From NCBI RefSeq assembly GCF_003932715.1, contig NZ_CP020700.1, forward strand, positions 3,556,501 to 3,620,500: a stretch of 64,000 bases of DNA, written 5' to 3'. The notes under the pieces were generated by a model that was not told where the DNA came from, made no database searches, and saw only the letters and a program-made list of their open reading frames with translations. This DNA comes from Streptomyces tsukubensis. Its GTDB lineage: Bacteria; Actinomycetota; Actinomycetes; Streptomycetales; Streptomycetaceae. This document shows, piece after piece, positions 9,094 through 17,248 of this stretch. Each line of letters starts with the position of its first letter. The first letter of the stretch is position 1. The position numbers and the translations under genes are program-made.

Positions 9094-9668
9094 GGAACAC
9101 GTCGTCCGGACCGGCCCCGTTCGAGCCGGGCCTCGAAGCCGAGCTGCGTGCCGCGGTGGCCTCCTTCGCCGACGGGCCGACGGCGCCGGTCGTCGACGCG
9201 GCCGCGATCGAGCGAGCCGTCAGCCGCAGCCGCACCCGCCGGGCGCTCCTCGGCACCGCTGCGGCGTGCTGCGTGCTGGCGTGCGCCACGGTGGGGTTCT
9301 TCGCGCTGAAGCCCGTGCCGCCCGCGCCCGGCGCCTCCCCGTCCCTGTCCCCACCGGCGAACGGGGCGTGCACCCCGCTCGCCACCGGCACCCCCAAGAG
9401 CGGAAGCGCCGATGCGACTCCGACACAGGAGCAGGAGCAGACCGCGGGAGCGGGCATCGCGCTGCCGGACCTGGCCGGCATGCCGGTCGAACAGGCCGGA
9501 AGCCTGCTGCGCGGACTCGGACTGAGCTGCACGATCATGCGGCACACGGACTGGAACGCTCCCGCCGGGCAGGTGATCAGCAGTCAGCCCCGGGGCGGCG
9601 CAAAACCGGTGGCACCGGGCTCGTCCGTCCTCCTGCTGGTCTCGACGGGCAAACCCGGCGGAACCTGA
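9090..9668 (+). CDS. Membrane PASTA-domain protein, putative sigma regulator
   Basis: The 192-aa protein has a cytoplasmic N-terminus of about 50 residues, one membrane segment near residues 53-72 (LLGTAAACCVLACATVGFFA), a Pro/Ser-rich spacer, and a C-terminal PASTA domain from about residue 120 (LPDLAGMPVEQAGSLLRGLG through VLLLVSTG). PASTA domains bind peptidoglycan fragments. The start is GTG 9090, sharing bases with the sigma factor stop codon, so translation is coupled. By position it is a candidate anti-sigma or signal-sensing partner. It lacks a recognisable zinc anti-sigma motif, so that role is inference. Confidence 0.75.
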   Translation: MRNTSSGPAPFEPGLEAELRAAVASFADGPTAPVVDAAAIERAVSRSRTRRALLGTAAACCVLACATVGFFALKPVPPAPGASPSLSPPANGACTPLATGTPKSGSADATPTQEQEQTAGAGIALPDLAGMPVEQAGSLLRGLGLSCTIMRHTDWNAPAGQVISSQPRGGAKPVAPGSSVLLLVSTGKPGGT

Positions 9669-9673
9669 GCGAC

Positions 9674-9689
9674 CGGGCCCTTCGGCCCG
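9674..9689 (+). terminator. Hairpin after sigma/PASTA operon
   Basis: A six-base stem (cgggcc / ggcccg) with a four-base loop starts five bases after the stop codon. No T-run follows, which is usual for Streptomyces terminators. Confidence 0.45.
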
Positions 9690-9897
9690 CGCACCGGCCG
9701 AGTGACCCAGGGGCCGGTGCCGGGCAGTCCGTCGACCGCGGCGCACCGGCTGGACGCCCGCCCCTCCGGGCCGCTGCTGGACTTTTCCGAGGGGCGCGTG
9801 CGGGGAGAGGAGTGAGGGGGGAGGCCTTCCCGGCGCCGGGGCCACGTCCTCCCGGGTGCCGGAGCCGGTCGTACCGGAGGGGCCATACCCTCGACGT

Positions 9898-10689
9898 ATG
9901 AGCACCCGTCCCGTCGGTACCGCCACCCGCGGGACGACCAATCCGAACCGGCTGCGCCGCATGGACCGCTGGATTGCGGCCGCGCACGGGCGCGCGCTGC
10001 GGGCGAGCGGGCGTCCGCTGGCCGTGGACCTCGGGTACGGCGCGGCTCCCTGGACCACCCTGGAACTCGCGCGGCGGCTGCGCGCCGAGGCCGATCCGCG
10101 CTGCGAGGTGGTCGGCATCGAGATCGACCCGGAGCGGGTGGCGGCGGCGAAACCGTACGAGGAGGCCGGGCTGAGCTTCCGGCACGGCGGTTTCGAGGTG
10201 CCGGTCGAGGTCCCGCCGACGCTGATCCGGGCGGCGAATGTGCTGCGGCAGTACGAGGAGGGGGAGGTCGCCGCCGTATGGGCGCGGCTGTGCGGGCGGC
10301 TGGCGCCGGACGGGCTGCTCGTGGAGGGGACGTGTGACGAGATCGGGCGGCGTCATGTGTGGGTGGCGCTGGGGCCCGAGGGGCCGCGTACGGTCACCTT
10401 CGCGGCCCGGCTCGGCTCCCTGGACCGCCCCTCCGACCTGGCGGAACGGCTGCCGAAGGCGCTGATCCACCGGAATGTGCCGGGTGAGCCGGTGCATGCG
10501 TTCCTGCGGGACTTCGACCGGGCGTGGGCGGCGGCCGCGCCGTACGCCTCGCTGGGGGCGCGTCAGCGGTGGATCGCGGCGGTGGGGGCGCTGGGGGCGG
10601 ACTGGCCGCTGCGGGACGACCGGCGGCGGTGGCGGCAGGGCGAGGTCACGGTGGCCTGGGAGGCGCTGGCGCCCGGTGGAGGCGGCTGA
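9898..10689 (+). CDS. Class I SAM-dependent methyltransferase-like protein
   Basis: The 263-aa protein has a Rossmann-type SAM-binding start, LAVDLGYGAAPWTTLELARRL (about residues 40-60), and an acidic second-strand end, VVGIEIDPERVAAAKPYEEA. The substrate is unknown. Region 10230-10330 encodes IRAANVLRQYEEGEVAAVWA, consistent with motifs IV-V. The start is ATG 9898. An upstream ATG at 9856 in the same frame adds a short proline-rich extension. It is a single-gene unit, with gaps of about 230 and 267 bases to its neighbours. Confidence 0.78.
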   Translation: MSTRPVGTATRGTTNPNRLRRMDRWIAAAHGRALRASGRPLAVDLGYGAAPWTTLELARRLRAEADPRCEVVGIEIDPERVAAAKPYEEAGLSFRHGGFEVPVEVPPTLIRAANVLRQYEEGEVAAVWARLCGRLAPDGLLVEGTCDEIGRRHVWVALGPEGPRTVTFAARLGSLDRPSDLAERLPKALIHRNVPGEPVHAFLRDFDRAWAAAAPYASLGARQRWIAAVGALGADWPLRDDRRRWRQGEVTVAWEALAPGGGG

Positions 10690-10782
10690 GGCCGCAGGGC
10701 AGCTGTGCCCGTTTTCGGTCACTGGTTCGAGTGAACGTGTATCCGGGCAGGGAACCCGGGGGCCGGGGCGGACGTATTGAGG

Positions 10783-10832
10783 GTGATACGCCGGGCGCGT
10801 GATGGACCGAGGGGGACGTGATAGGCCGAGGG
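10783..10832 (+). repeat. Three imperfect 15-base direct repeats upstream of the NlpC/P60 gene
   Basis: Units beginning with GTGAT lie at 10783, 10799 and 10818. The last two, GTGATGGACCGAGGG and GTGATAGGCCGAGGG, differ at two positions; the first is more diverged. Spacing of 16 and 19 bases upstream of a cell-wall hydrolase gene suggests a regulator binding array. I cannot name the regulator. Confidence 0.35.
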
Positions 10833-10956
10833 ACCCTGTCGATTTGGGCGGGGCCATGACACCATCACCGCAGCTCAAAAAGTTACTGACGCTTCATCAG
10901 ATCATTGGATAGTTGCCGCTGTTGCACGGGGTGCGGGAGCTGAAGGAGGGGGAATC

Positions 10957-12102
10957 GTGACGCGACGACACTGGGCCGCCGCCGCGATCGTTCTGGTCTG
11001 CGCGGTGACGCTGTCGGCGGTTCCGGCCACCACCGCCTTCGCGGCGCCGGGTGAGCCCACGCCTCCGGTGGCTCCACCCCTGGGGACGGCAGGGACGGCA
11101 GGGACGGCAGGGACGGCGGGCACGGCTGCCGGTTCGGCCGGTGCTGTCGGTTCGCCTGTTGCGGGCGGGAAGACGCTGGAGCAGGTCCGGCTGGAGATAG
11201 AGGACCTCTACCACCAGGCCGTATCCGCCACGGACGCGTACAACCTCGCGGAGGAGCAGGCCGATCGGCAGTCGTCGGAGATCGTGCAGCTGGCCAAGGA
11301 GGCCGCCCGCGCCCAGCAGCGCATCGACGATCTGAAGGACGCCGCGGGCACCGCCGCCCGCGCCCAGTACCGGACGGGCGGACTGCCGTACGAGGCGCGG
11401 TTCATGCTGACCGACGATCCCCAGCTCTTCCTCGACAACGCGAGCAGACTGGCCCAGGGGCAGAAGGCGACGAAGGACCTGCTGCGCGATCTGAAGCAGG
11501 CCCGGTCCGAACTGGACACCTACGCGCAGAACGCCGGCACCCACTGGAAGTCCCTGGAGGCCCAGCGCCAGCGCATGGCGGACGCCAAGAAGCGCGTCGC
11601 CACGAAGATCGCCGAGGCGGAGAAGCTGGAAGCCCGGCTGGAGAAGGAGGAGAGGGCCCGGCTGCTGCTCCTGGAGAAGCAGGCCGCGGAGCGGGCCCAG
11701 ACCGCCTGGCTGCAGTCGGGCGCCCTGAAGGAGGTCAAGGGCACCGTCAGCGCCGAGGGCGGCAAGGCGGTGGAGTTCGCGCTTGCCCAGGTCGGGTTGC
11801 CGTACGCATGGGGTGCGGAGGGCCCGAAGTCGTACGACTGCTCGGGGCTGACGTCGAAGGCGTGGGCGGCGGCCGGCGTGACGATACCGCGCACCTCGCA
11901 GGAGCAGTGGCGGCAGTTGCGGCGGATCGACATGAAGGAGATGCGGGCGGGCGACCTGATCATCTACCACGCCGACGCGAGCCACGTCGGGATGTACATA
12001 GGCGACGGCAAGATAGTCCACTCCCCGCGCCCCGGCCGCACGGTCACCGTCACGGGTGCCGGAGCCAACAAGATCCTCGGAGTGGTCCGCCCCGGCGCCT
12101 GA
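10957..12102 (+). CDS. Secreted NlpC/P60 peptidoglycan hydrolase, RipA-like
   Basis: The 381-aa protein has a signal peptide (residues 1-30, cleaved near AFAA), then a Thr/Ala/Gly stretch made of four TAG repeats. A long coiled coil follows (about 70-255), and a C-terminal NlpC/P60 domain (about 268-381). The catalytic Cys is C295 in YDCSGL, with H343 (SHVGMYIG) and H355 (IVHSP) completing the active site. Enzymes of this build cleave the stem peptide of peptidoglycan; the coiled coil usually controls access to the active site. The start is GTG 10957 with a strong RBS (gaaggaggg). It stands alone between gene-free spacers. Confidence 0.9.
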   Translation: MTRRHWAAAAIVLVCAVTLSAVPATTAFAAPGEPTPPVAPPLGTAGTAGTAGTAGTAAGSAGAVGSPVAGGKTLEQVRLEIEDLYHQAVSATDAYNLAEEQADRQSSEIVQLAKEAARAQQRIDDLKDAAGTAARAQYRTGGLPYEARFMLTDDPQLFLDNASRLAQGQKATKDLLRDLKQARSELDTYAQNAGTHWKSLEAQRQRMADAKKRVATKIAEAEKLEARLEKEERARLLLLEKQAAERAQTAWLQSGALKEVKGTVSAEGGKAVEFALAQVGLPYAWGAEGPKSYDCSGLTSKAWAAAGVTIPRTSQEQWRQLRRIDMKEMRAGDLIIYHADASHVGMYIGDGKIVHSPRPGRTVTVTGAGANKILGVVRPGA

Positions 12103-12110
12103 GCCGGGGC
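12089..12110 (+). terminator. Hairpin at the end of the NlpC/P60 gene
   Basis: Arms gccccggc (12089-12096) and gccggggc (12103-12110) form an eight-base stem whose loop contains the stop codon. It is a likely terminator. Confidence 0.45.
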
Positions 12111-12545
12111 TCGCGGGGGCCGAGGAGGCCGGGGGCCGGGGATTCGGGGCCGGGGATTCGGGGCCGACCGGCCGGTCGCCGCGGCGGGAGTCCGCGCTCG
12201 GGCATCCGGCACGGCCGCGCTGTGCTCCCGGGGGCCGCAGGGGCCGGTGTCAGGGAGCCGAGGCGGCCCCCGGGGGTGTGAGCCCGCGCCGGGGCGTCCG
12301 GCGCGGGCGCCCGGTGTGCGTTCGGTCACGCGGGCCGGGGGCGGCGGTGGAACCGGGCCGGGGGTGAAGGGCCCCGGGCGTGGCGGGTGGAAACCGGGTG
12401 GAGGGCCGCGGGAGGGTGGCCGAGTCGGTCACGGCGGGAGCGGAAGCGCATTCCGTTGGACCGCACCGGAGCGCTATGGTCCCCGTCGGCGGGTCGTCGA
12501 TCGGCGGTCCTCCGCGCCCTCGGGGGAGGGAAAGGAACCGGACCC
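12111..12545. other. Gene-free GC-rich spacer with 14-bp tandem repeat
   Basis: No convincing coding sequence is seen. A 14-base unit, ggggccggggattc, occurs twice head to tail at 12132-12145 and 12146-12159, followed by a partial third copy. The last part must hold the promoter of the phosphatase gene at 12546, but no clear -10/-35 pair stands out. Confidence 0.5.
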
Positions 12546-13859
12546 ATGGCCGTACCCGTACCGCGACAGAGGAACTCCTCCGTCACGGGAGCCGAAGCAG
12601 ACGCCTCGGCGCCCGCAGCCACCAGCGCCGCCGCTGCCGCCGAACCCACGGTCGGCGGGGCCGCCGCTCCCGCCGCCGAGCCCGCGCAGCTCACGCTCCT
12701 GGTCATCGAGGACGACCCCACCGGGACGTTCACCGTCCCCGAGCTGACCGAGTCCGGTGGTGGCACGGCGACCCGGGTCCGGATCAGGACCGCCCGCAAT
12801 CTGACCGAAGCGGAACGGCTCCTCACCGACGATGTGCACTGCGTCCTGCTCGACCTCGCCCTCCCCGCAGGCAACGCAGGCGCCGCGGACGGGCTGGGTC
12901 CGCTCCGGCACGTCCTGCGGCTCGCGCCCCGCCATGCCGTCCTCGCGCTGACCACCTCGGGCGATACCGAGCGCGCGGCCGAGGCGGTGAAGCTGGGCGC
13001 CCAGGACCATCTCTTCCGGGACGAGCTGGACGGGCGGCTCCTGAGCCGTACCGTGCGCTACGCGGTGGAGCGCAAGCGCGCCGACACCGCGCAGCGGAAG
13101 CTCGCCGAGTCCAAGCTGCGGGCCCAGGAGAACGCCCGGCTGGAGCGCGGGCTGCTGCCCACTCCCCTGCTGGAGGGGTCGGAGCTGCGGTTCGCCTCGC
13201 GCTATCGGCCCGGCCGCTCCCGGGCGCTGCTCGGCGGTGACTTCTACGACACGGTCCGCACCCCGGACGGCACGGTCCACGCCATGATCGGCGATGTCTG
13301 CGGTCACGGCCCGGACGAGGCGGCGCTCGGAGTGGAGCTGCGGATAGCCTGGCGCGCCCTGACCTTCGCGGGACTCTGCGGGGACGAGCTGCTCTCCACG
13401 CTCCAGCGGGTCCTGGAGCACGAGCGCGAGAGCGACGAGATCTTCGCAACGCTCTGCACGATCGACATCGCCCCGGACGGGCGCCGGGCGGGCCTCTGCC
13501 TGGCCGGGCACCCCTCGCCGCTGTTCATCCGCGGCGGCCAGGCGGCGCAGCTCCTGCCGCACGAGGGTGGCGGTCCCGCGCTCGGTCTGCTGCCGCGGGC
13601 CCGCTGGCCGCGCCACCAGATCGACCTGGGCGGGGCCTGGTCGCTGCTGCTCTACACGGACGGGCTGATCGAAGGCCGGACGGGACCGGGCGAGAAGCAG
13701 CGGCTGGGGCAGGAAGGCCTCCAGTCGATGATCACCCGTCTGCTGGCCTCGGGGCAGGAGGGCGAGGCGCTGCTGGAGTCGGCGGTCGTCCAGGCGCGCG
13801 AGCTGAACGGCGGCGAGCTGACGGACGATGTGGCGGTCCTGCTGCTGAGCCGCGGCTGA
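12546..13859 (+). CDS. Receiver-SpoIIE (PP2C) phosphatase
   Basis: The 437-aa protein has an Ala-rich N-terminus (1-48), a receiver domain (about 50-175) and a SpoIIE-type PP2C phosphatase domain (about 210-437). In the receiver the acidic cluster is E55/D56/D57 and the likely phosphoacceptor is D103 (LLDLALP). The usual conserved Lys near the end is replaced (AQDHLFRDE), so phosphorylation control may be altered. The phosphatase keeps GGDFYD (230-235), GDVCGHG (249-255), LLLYTDGLIE and LTDDVAVLLL for metal binding. Such proteins dephosphorylate anti-anti-sigma factors; the partner is unknown. Start ATG 12546; longer frames upstream are low complexity. Confidence 0.88.
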   Translation: MAVPVPRQRNSSVTGAEADASAPAATSAAAAAEPTVGGAAAPAAEPAQLTLLVIEDDPTGTFTVPELTESGGGTATRVRIRTARNLTEAERLLTDDVHCVLLDLALPAGNAGAADGLGPLRHVLRLAPRHAVLALTTSGDTERAAEAVKLGAQDHLFRDELDGRLLSRTVRYAVERKRADTAQRKLAESKLRAQENARLERGLLPTPLLEGSELRFASRYRPGRSRALLGGDFYDTVRTPDGTVHAMIGDVCGHGPDEAALGVELRIAWRALTFAGLCGDELLSTLQRVLEHERESDEIFATLCTIDIAPDGRRAGLCLAGHPSPLFIRGGQAAQLLPHEGGGPALGLLPRARWPRHQIDLGGAWSLLLYTDGLIEGRTGPGEKQRLGQEGLQSMITRLLASGQEGEALLESAVVQARELNGGELTDDVAVLLLSRG

Positions 13860-14106
13860 CCGACCGGACCGCCGGGAAGGCGGCAGGCGCCGAGGGACCC
13901 GCCGAAGACAGCCGGCGCGGGGCAGGGGGCGGTCGGCACGGGGCACAGACAGCCGGCGCGGCGCCACGGATGGTCGGTGCGGAGGGTCGTCACGGGCAGT
14001 GGCCGCGGAGACCGGAAACGTATCCGGACCCGCGCCCGTCCTGATAGGCGTTGGTCCGGACAACCTGCGGCCCCGCCCCGGGAAGGGGAAGGGCGGCCGC
14101 CGGTGC

Positions 14107-14445
14107 TTACCGGCCGCCGTTGTACGGGCCGTACGGACCGTCGCTGCTGGAGCCGCCGCGGCGCTTGCCGCCGCCGCTGACCTGCCTGGTCGCGGGGCGG
14201 ACGTCCACGAAGAAGACGATCGTCGCGACCAGCCCGAGCAGGGACAGGAAGAGCATCGGGATCAGCAGGTTCACCAGGACCGTGATACCGAGGATGATCA
14301 GCCAGAAGGGCTTGGTCTGCTTGTCGGCGGCGCGGAAGGCGTCCTCGCGGGTGAAGGCGGCCATCAGCAGCGCCGCCACGGACGAGACCGTGAAGACGAG
14401 GAAGAGGAGCAGCGACAGCGAGAAGTCGAAGTTCTCACGCAGCAT
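14107..14445 (-). CDS. DUF2516 family membrane protein
   Basis: The 112-aa protein has three hydrophobic segments (about 8-30, 47-60 and 62-80) and a hydrophilic Gly/Ser/Arg tail. The sequence AAFTREDAFRAADKQTKPFW between segments 1 and 2 is typical of DUF2516 (PF10724), an actinobacterial family of unknown function. It lies downstream of the HbhA-like and XRE genes on the same strand. The M. tuberculosis counterpart that I recall (Rv0474-Rv0476) has the same order. Confidence 0.85.
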   Translation of the reverse strand: MLRENFDFSLSLLLFLVFTVSSVAALLMAAFTREDAFRAADKQTKPFWLIILGITVLVNLLIPMLFLSLLGLVATIVFFVDVRPATRQVSGGGKRRGGSSSDGPYGPYNGGR

Positions 14446-14514
14446 GGTGGCACCGCCTAGGGGGTCGATGATGGAACGCCCTCACCGGAAACGGTACCCG
14501 GCATGGACGGAGAA

Positions 14515-14545
14515 CGGACCGGACGCCTGAAAGGTGCCCGGTCCG
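14515..14545 (-). terminator. Possible hairpin downstream of the HbhA-like gene
   Basis: Arms cggaccgg and ccggtccg enclose a 15-base loop, 32 bases beyond the stop of the HbhA-like gene on the minus strand. It could attenuate transcription between that gene and the DUF2516 gene. Confidence 0.35.
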
Positions 14546-14576
14546 CGCTCTTGCACTCCTCCGAGCGCCCGCGCGA

Positions 14577-15308
14577 TCACTTAGCGGGCGGGTTCGTCTT
14601 CTTCGCGGCCGTCCGGCGGGCGGCGGGCGCCCGCCGCGGGGCGGGGGTCTTCTTCGCGGCGGCCTTCGGCTCGGCCTTGGGCTCCGTACCGGCCGCGGCC
14701 TTGTTCCCCGCGGCTCCGGCAGCGGGCTTGGCGGCCCGCGTCCGGGCCTTCGCCGCGGTCTTCGGCTCCCGCTTCGGCGCGGACGCGGGCGCGGACCGCG
14801 GGGCGGGCGCGGGCTCCGGCTCGACGGCGACCGCGATCTCGGTGATCTCCTCGGCGGCCTCGCCGCGCCAGGTTCGGACGGTCTGCTCGCCGTGCTCGGC
14901 GACGCGCTCGTACGTCTCCCGGGCCTTCACCGCGTACTCGGCGGCGACGCCGACCCCGCGGAGCGCCAGGTCCTGGGCGGTCTCGCCCAGCTTCTTCAGA
15001 TCGTCGCCGTCGAGGCCGCCCAGCCCGGCGAAGACCTCGTTGACCTTGGCGGAGACGGTGGCCTGGGCCTCCTTGGCCTGGCCCGTCACCCGCTCCTGGA
15101 CAGCCTTGGGGTCGGTGTTCCGCAGTTCGTTCAGATCGCTGCGGATCCCCTCGATGCGCTCCGGCGCCTCGGCGGCCAGCTGCTCCAGCAGCGCGGGGAC
15201 CTTCAGTGCCTGCTGCACGGCGAGGTCGGCCGTACCGGCGGCGAAGTAGAGGGGGGTGGGGTCGCTGAGGTTCTTGCGCAGTTCGCGCAGGTCATCGGTG
15301 ATGGCCAT
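14577..15308 (-). CDS. HbhA-like protein with Lys/Ala/Pro-rich tail
   Basis: The 243-aa protein has a helical N-terminal region with coiled-coil character (about 1-150, beginning MAITDDLRELRKNLSDPTPL) and a low-complexity, strongly basic C-terminal tail. The tail is built from AKA, PAAK and KKT blocks (about 175-243). This is the architecture of mycobacterial heparin-binding hemagglutinin (Rv0475). In Streptomyces the role is unknown. Nucleic-acid or polyanion binding by the tail is inference. It lies 27 bases downstream of the XRE regulator and is probably cotranscribed with it. Confidence 0.8.
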   Translation of the reverse strand: MAITDDLRELRKNLSDPTPLYFAAGTADLAVQQALKVPALLEQLAAEAPERIEGIRSDLNELRNTDPKAVQERVTGQAKEAQATVSAKVNEVFAGLGGLDGDDLKKLGETAQDLALRGVGVAAEYAVKARETYERVAEHGEQTVRTWRGEAAEEITEIAVAVEPEPAPAPRSAPASAPKREPKTAAKARTRAAKPAAGAAGNKAAAGTEPKAEPKAAAKKTPAPRRAPAARRTAAKKTNPPAK

Positions 15309-15335
15309 ATCGGTGGTCCTCCCGTGGGACGCGGT

Positions 15336-15896
15336 TCAGTCCGAGCTCTGGGGCGTACCGGCGGCGCTGTCGCCGTGCCGCCCGCCCTTCCGGCTCTCGT
15401 CTGCATCGGCTTCGGCGGGCTTCTTCTGCGCGCCCCGCGGCTCCCGCGGGCCGTCCGGCCCTTCGGGGTCCTGCGGGGGCCGCACGACGTCCGCGCCCGT
15501 CGAGGCGTCCGTCGCGGCGGGGTCCGCGGCAGCAAAGCCGTCCGAGACCTCGTATCCGTTCTCCTTGCGGAAGGACTCGTAGATCTGGAGCAGAACGGCC
15601 TTCTGCCGCTCGTTTATGGAGGGGTCGGCGATGATGACCGCCCGGGTCTCCAGCTCCTCCCGGTCCCGCTCGTCGAGGATCCCGGCCCGCACATAGAGCG
15701 TCTCGGCGGAGATCCGCAGCGCCTTGGCGACCTGCTGGAGCACTTCCGCGCTCGGCTTGCGCAGCCCGCGTTCGATCTGGCTGAGATACGGATTGGACAC
15801 CCCGGCGGCATCCGCGAGCTGCCGCAGCGAAAGCTGCGCACTGCGCCGCTGTTCGCGGAGGTACTCACCGAGATTGCCGACGTTGAGCGATGCCAT
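15336..15896 (-). CDS. XRE-family transcriptional regulator
   Basis: The 186-aa protein has an N-terminal helix-turn-helix of the Cro/CI type at about residues 8-65 (LSLRQLADAAGVSNPYLSQI with IERGLRKPSAEVLQQVAKAL following). A helical segment ends near residue 125 (INERQKAVLLQIYESFRKEN), then a disordered, charged tail. I chose ATG 15896 (MASLNVGNLGEYL); a start five codons earlier is possible. A perfect 12-base inverted repeat lies 26 bases upstream of this start and is the likely autoregulatory operator. Downstream are the HbhA-like and DUF2516 genes. Confidence 0.88.
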   Translation of the reverse strand: MASLNVGNLGEYLREQRRSAQLSLRQLADAAGVSNPYLSQIERGLRKPSAEVLQQVAKALRISAETLYVRAGILDERDREELETRAVIIADPSINERQKAVLLQIYESFRKENGYEVSDGFAAADPAATDASTGADVVRPPQDPEGPDGPREPRGAQKKPAEADADESRKGGRHGDSAAGTPQSSD

Positions 15897-15922
15897 GCCC
15901 CGATCGTGCACCAGCCCTGCTA

Positions 15923-15950
15923 ACTATTGCAAGCAGATGCTTGCAATAGT
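15923..15950. promoter_or_regulatory. Perfect palindromic operator upstream of the XRE gene
   Basis: ACTATTGCAAGC (15923-15934) and GCTTGCAATAGT (15939-15950) are exact inverted repeats with a four-base spacer. The AT content is far above the surroundings. Position just upstream of the regulator start suggests autoregulation. The inner TTGCAA half-sites recall Fur-family boxes, but the spacing differs from the Nur box I know. Confidence 0.65.
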
Positions 15951-16144
15951 GCGCTACACAACACGACTGCCGCGCGTCCGGGTGGGAGAAGGGCCGACCC
16001 GGCCTGCGGTACGGACTGCGGTACGGCCGGTGGCCGCGGCCCGGCCGGGCAGTGGCGGCCACCCCTCGGGCCCCGGCCGGAGGGGTGGCGCACGCACTGC
16101 CCGACGGTTCGAAGAGCCTCAGACGATACGAACCGGATCACATG

Positions 16145-17092
16145 TCACTGGCCGGCATCCTGCTGCGCCAGCCAGGTGGTCATCGCCCGGTTCGTTTCCT
16201 CCGGCTTCTCCTGTTGGATCCAGTGACCGCAATCCAGGTTGACCACCTCCACCCGGGGCACGAACTCCGCGAGTTTCTCGGACTTCCGGACCACATCCCG
16301 GTCGCCGTAGATCATGAGTGTGGGCTGCCGGATAATCGGGTCGGCGGCCGCCAGCACGTGCCAGTTGCGGTCGAGGTTCCGGTACCAGTTCACACTGCCC
16401 GTAAACCCCGTCGATGCGAAGGCGGAGACGAAAACGGCCAGTTCGCTGTCGCTCATGACGGGATCACCGAGTGGTGTTTCCGCCCTGGCGAGGTCGATCA
16501 GGGCCATACCCGGCCGAGGCTCGGCGGGGGGTACGTTCTTCCGGTAGAGATTGCGGAGGAACCGGAAGGTGTTCTCGTCGAAAACGGCGTCCGCGACGCC
16601 CGGCTGCCGATTGAAGTGGACGAAGTAGAAATCGCCGCCGAGCGCAGCTTCCATGACCTCGACCCAGGGCTTCGGGCCGCGCTCCTGGTAGGGCAGGCTC
16701 AGGTTGATCACCTTGTTCACACGGTCCGGATGCAGCAGGGTCAGCCCCCAGACGACCATGGCACCCCAGTCGTGACCGACGAAGGTGGCGTCCTGGTATC
16801 CGTAGTGGTCGAGCAGTGCGACGAGATCGCCCGTCAGGTGTTCGATGTCGTAGTCCGTCACTTCGGCCGGCCGGGACGAATTTCCGTAACCCCGCTGGTT
16901 CGGGACGATGACGTGGTAGCCCGCTGCGGCAAGGGCGGGAATCTGGTGGCGCCAGGAATAGGCGTGCTCCGGCCAGCCGTGACAGAGCACCACGGGCTTT
17001 CCTCCCTTTCGGGGGCCCGCTTCGAAGACTTCGAGTTCCACACCGTTGACCGGAACAAGGGTGGGCTCGGGGAAATCGGCTGGATTGAACAT
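16145..17092 (-). CDS. Alpha/beta hydrolase, epoxide hydrolase type
   Basis: The 315-aa enzyme has the epoxide-hydrolase pattern: the oxyanion motif HGWPE (38-42), nucleophile D108 in GHDWGA, the strand VIVPNQRGYGNSS, an acid in YGDRDVV, and the catalytic His in LDCGHWIQQEKPEE. A nucleophilic Asp rather than Ser points to epoxide or haloalkane hydrolysis; the WPE motif favours epoxide hydrolase. The start is ATG 17092. A much longer open frame upstream is the antisense of the WYL regulator gene. It is divergent from that regulator, which may control it. Confidence 0.87.
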   Translation of the reverse strand: MFNPADFPEPTLVPVNGVELEVFEAGPRKGGKPVVLCHGWPEHAYSWRHQIPALAAAGYHVIVPNQRGYGNSSRPAEVTDYDIEHLTGDLVALLDHYGYQDATFVGHDWGAMVVWGLTLLHPDRVNKVINLSLPYQERGPKPWVEVMEAALGGDFYFVHFNRQPGVADAVFDENTFRFLRNLYRKNVPPAEPRPGMALIDLARAETPLGDPVMSDSELAVFVSAFASTGFTGSVNWYRNLDRNWHVLAAADPIIRQPTLMIYGDRDVVRKSEKLAEFVPRVEVVNLDCGHWIQQEKPEETNRAMTTWLAQQDAGQ

Positions 17093-17248
17093 GACTTTTC
17101 CTCTCGTCTCTTCGGGGCGATCGGTCGACGAAGGTTCCCGAAGACGGTATCGGCGCAGCCCTGACAGGCCGAGGGGCGATACGAGTGTGGGCAGTGGACC
17201 TGTCGGTGAGGTCGTGTTGCCATCCTGCCGACCGAAAGCGGTCACCCC

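Noticed and set aside
10690..10956. Possible ydaO-type c-di-AMP riboswitch before the NlpC/P60 gene
   Set aside because: Such riboswitches occur before Streptomyces cell-wall hydrolases, but I could not find the conserved core sequences here.
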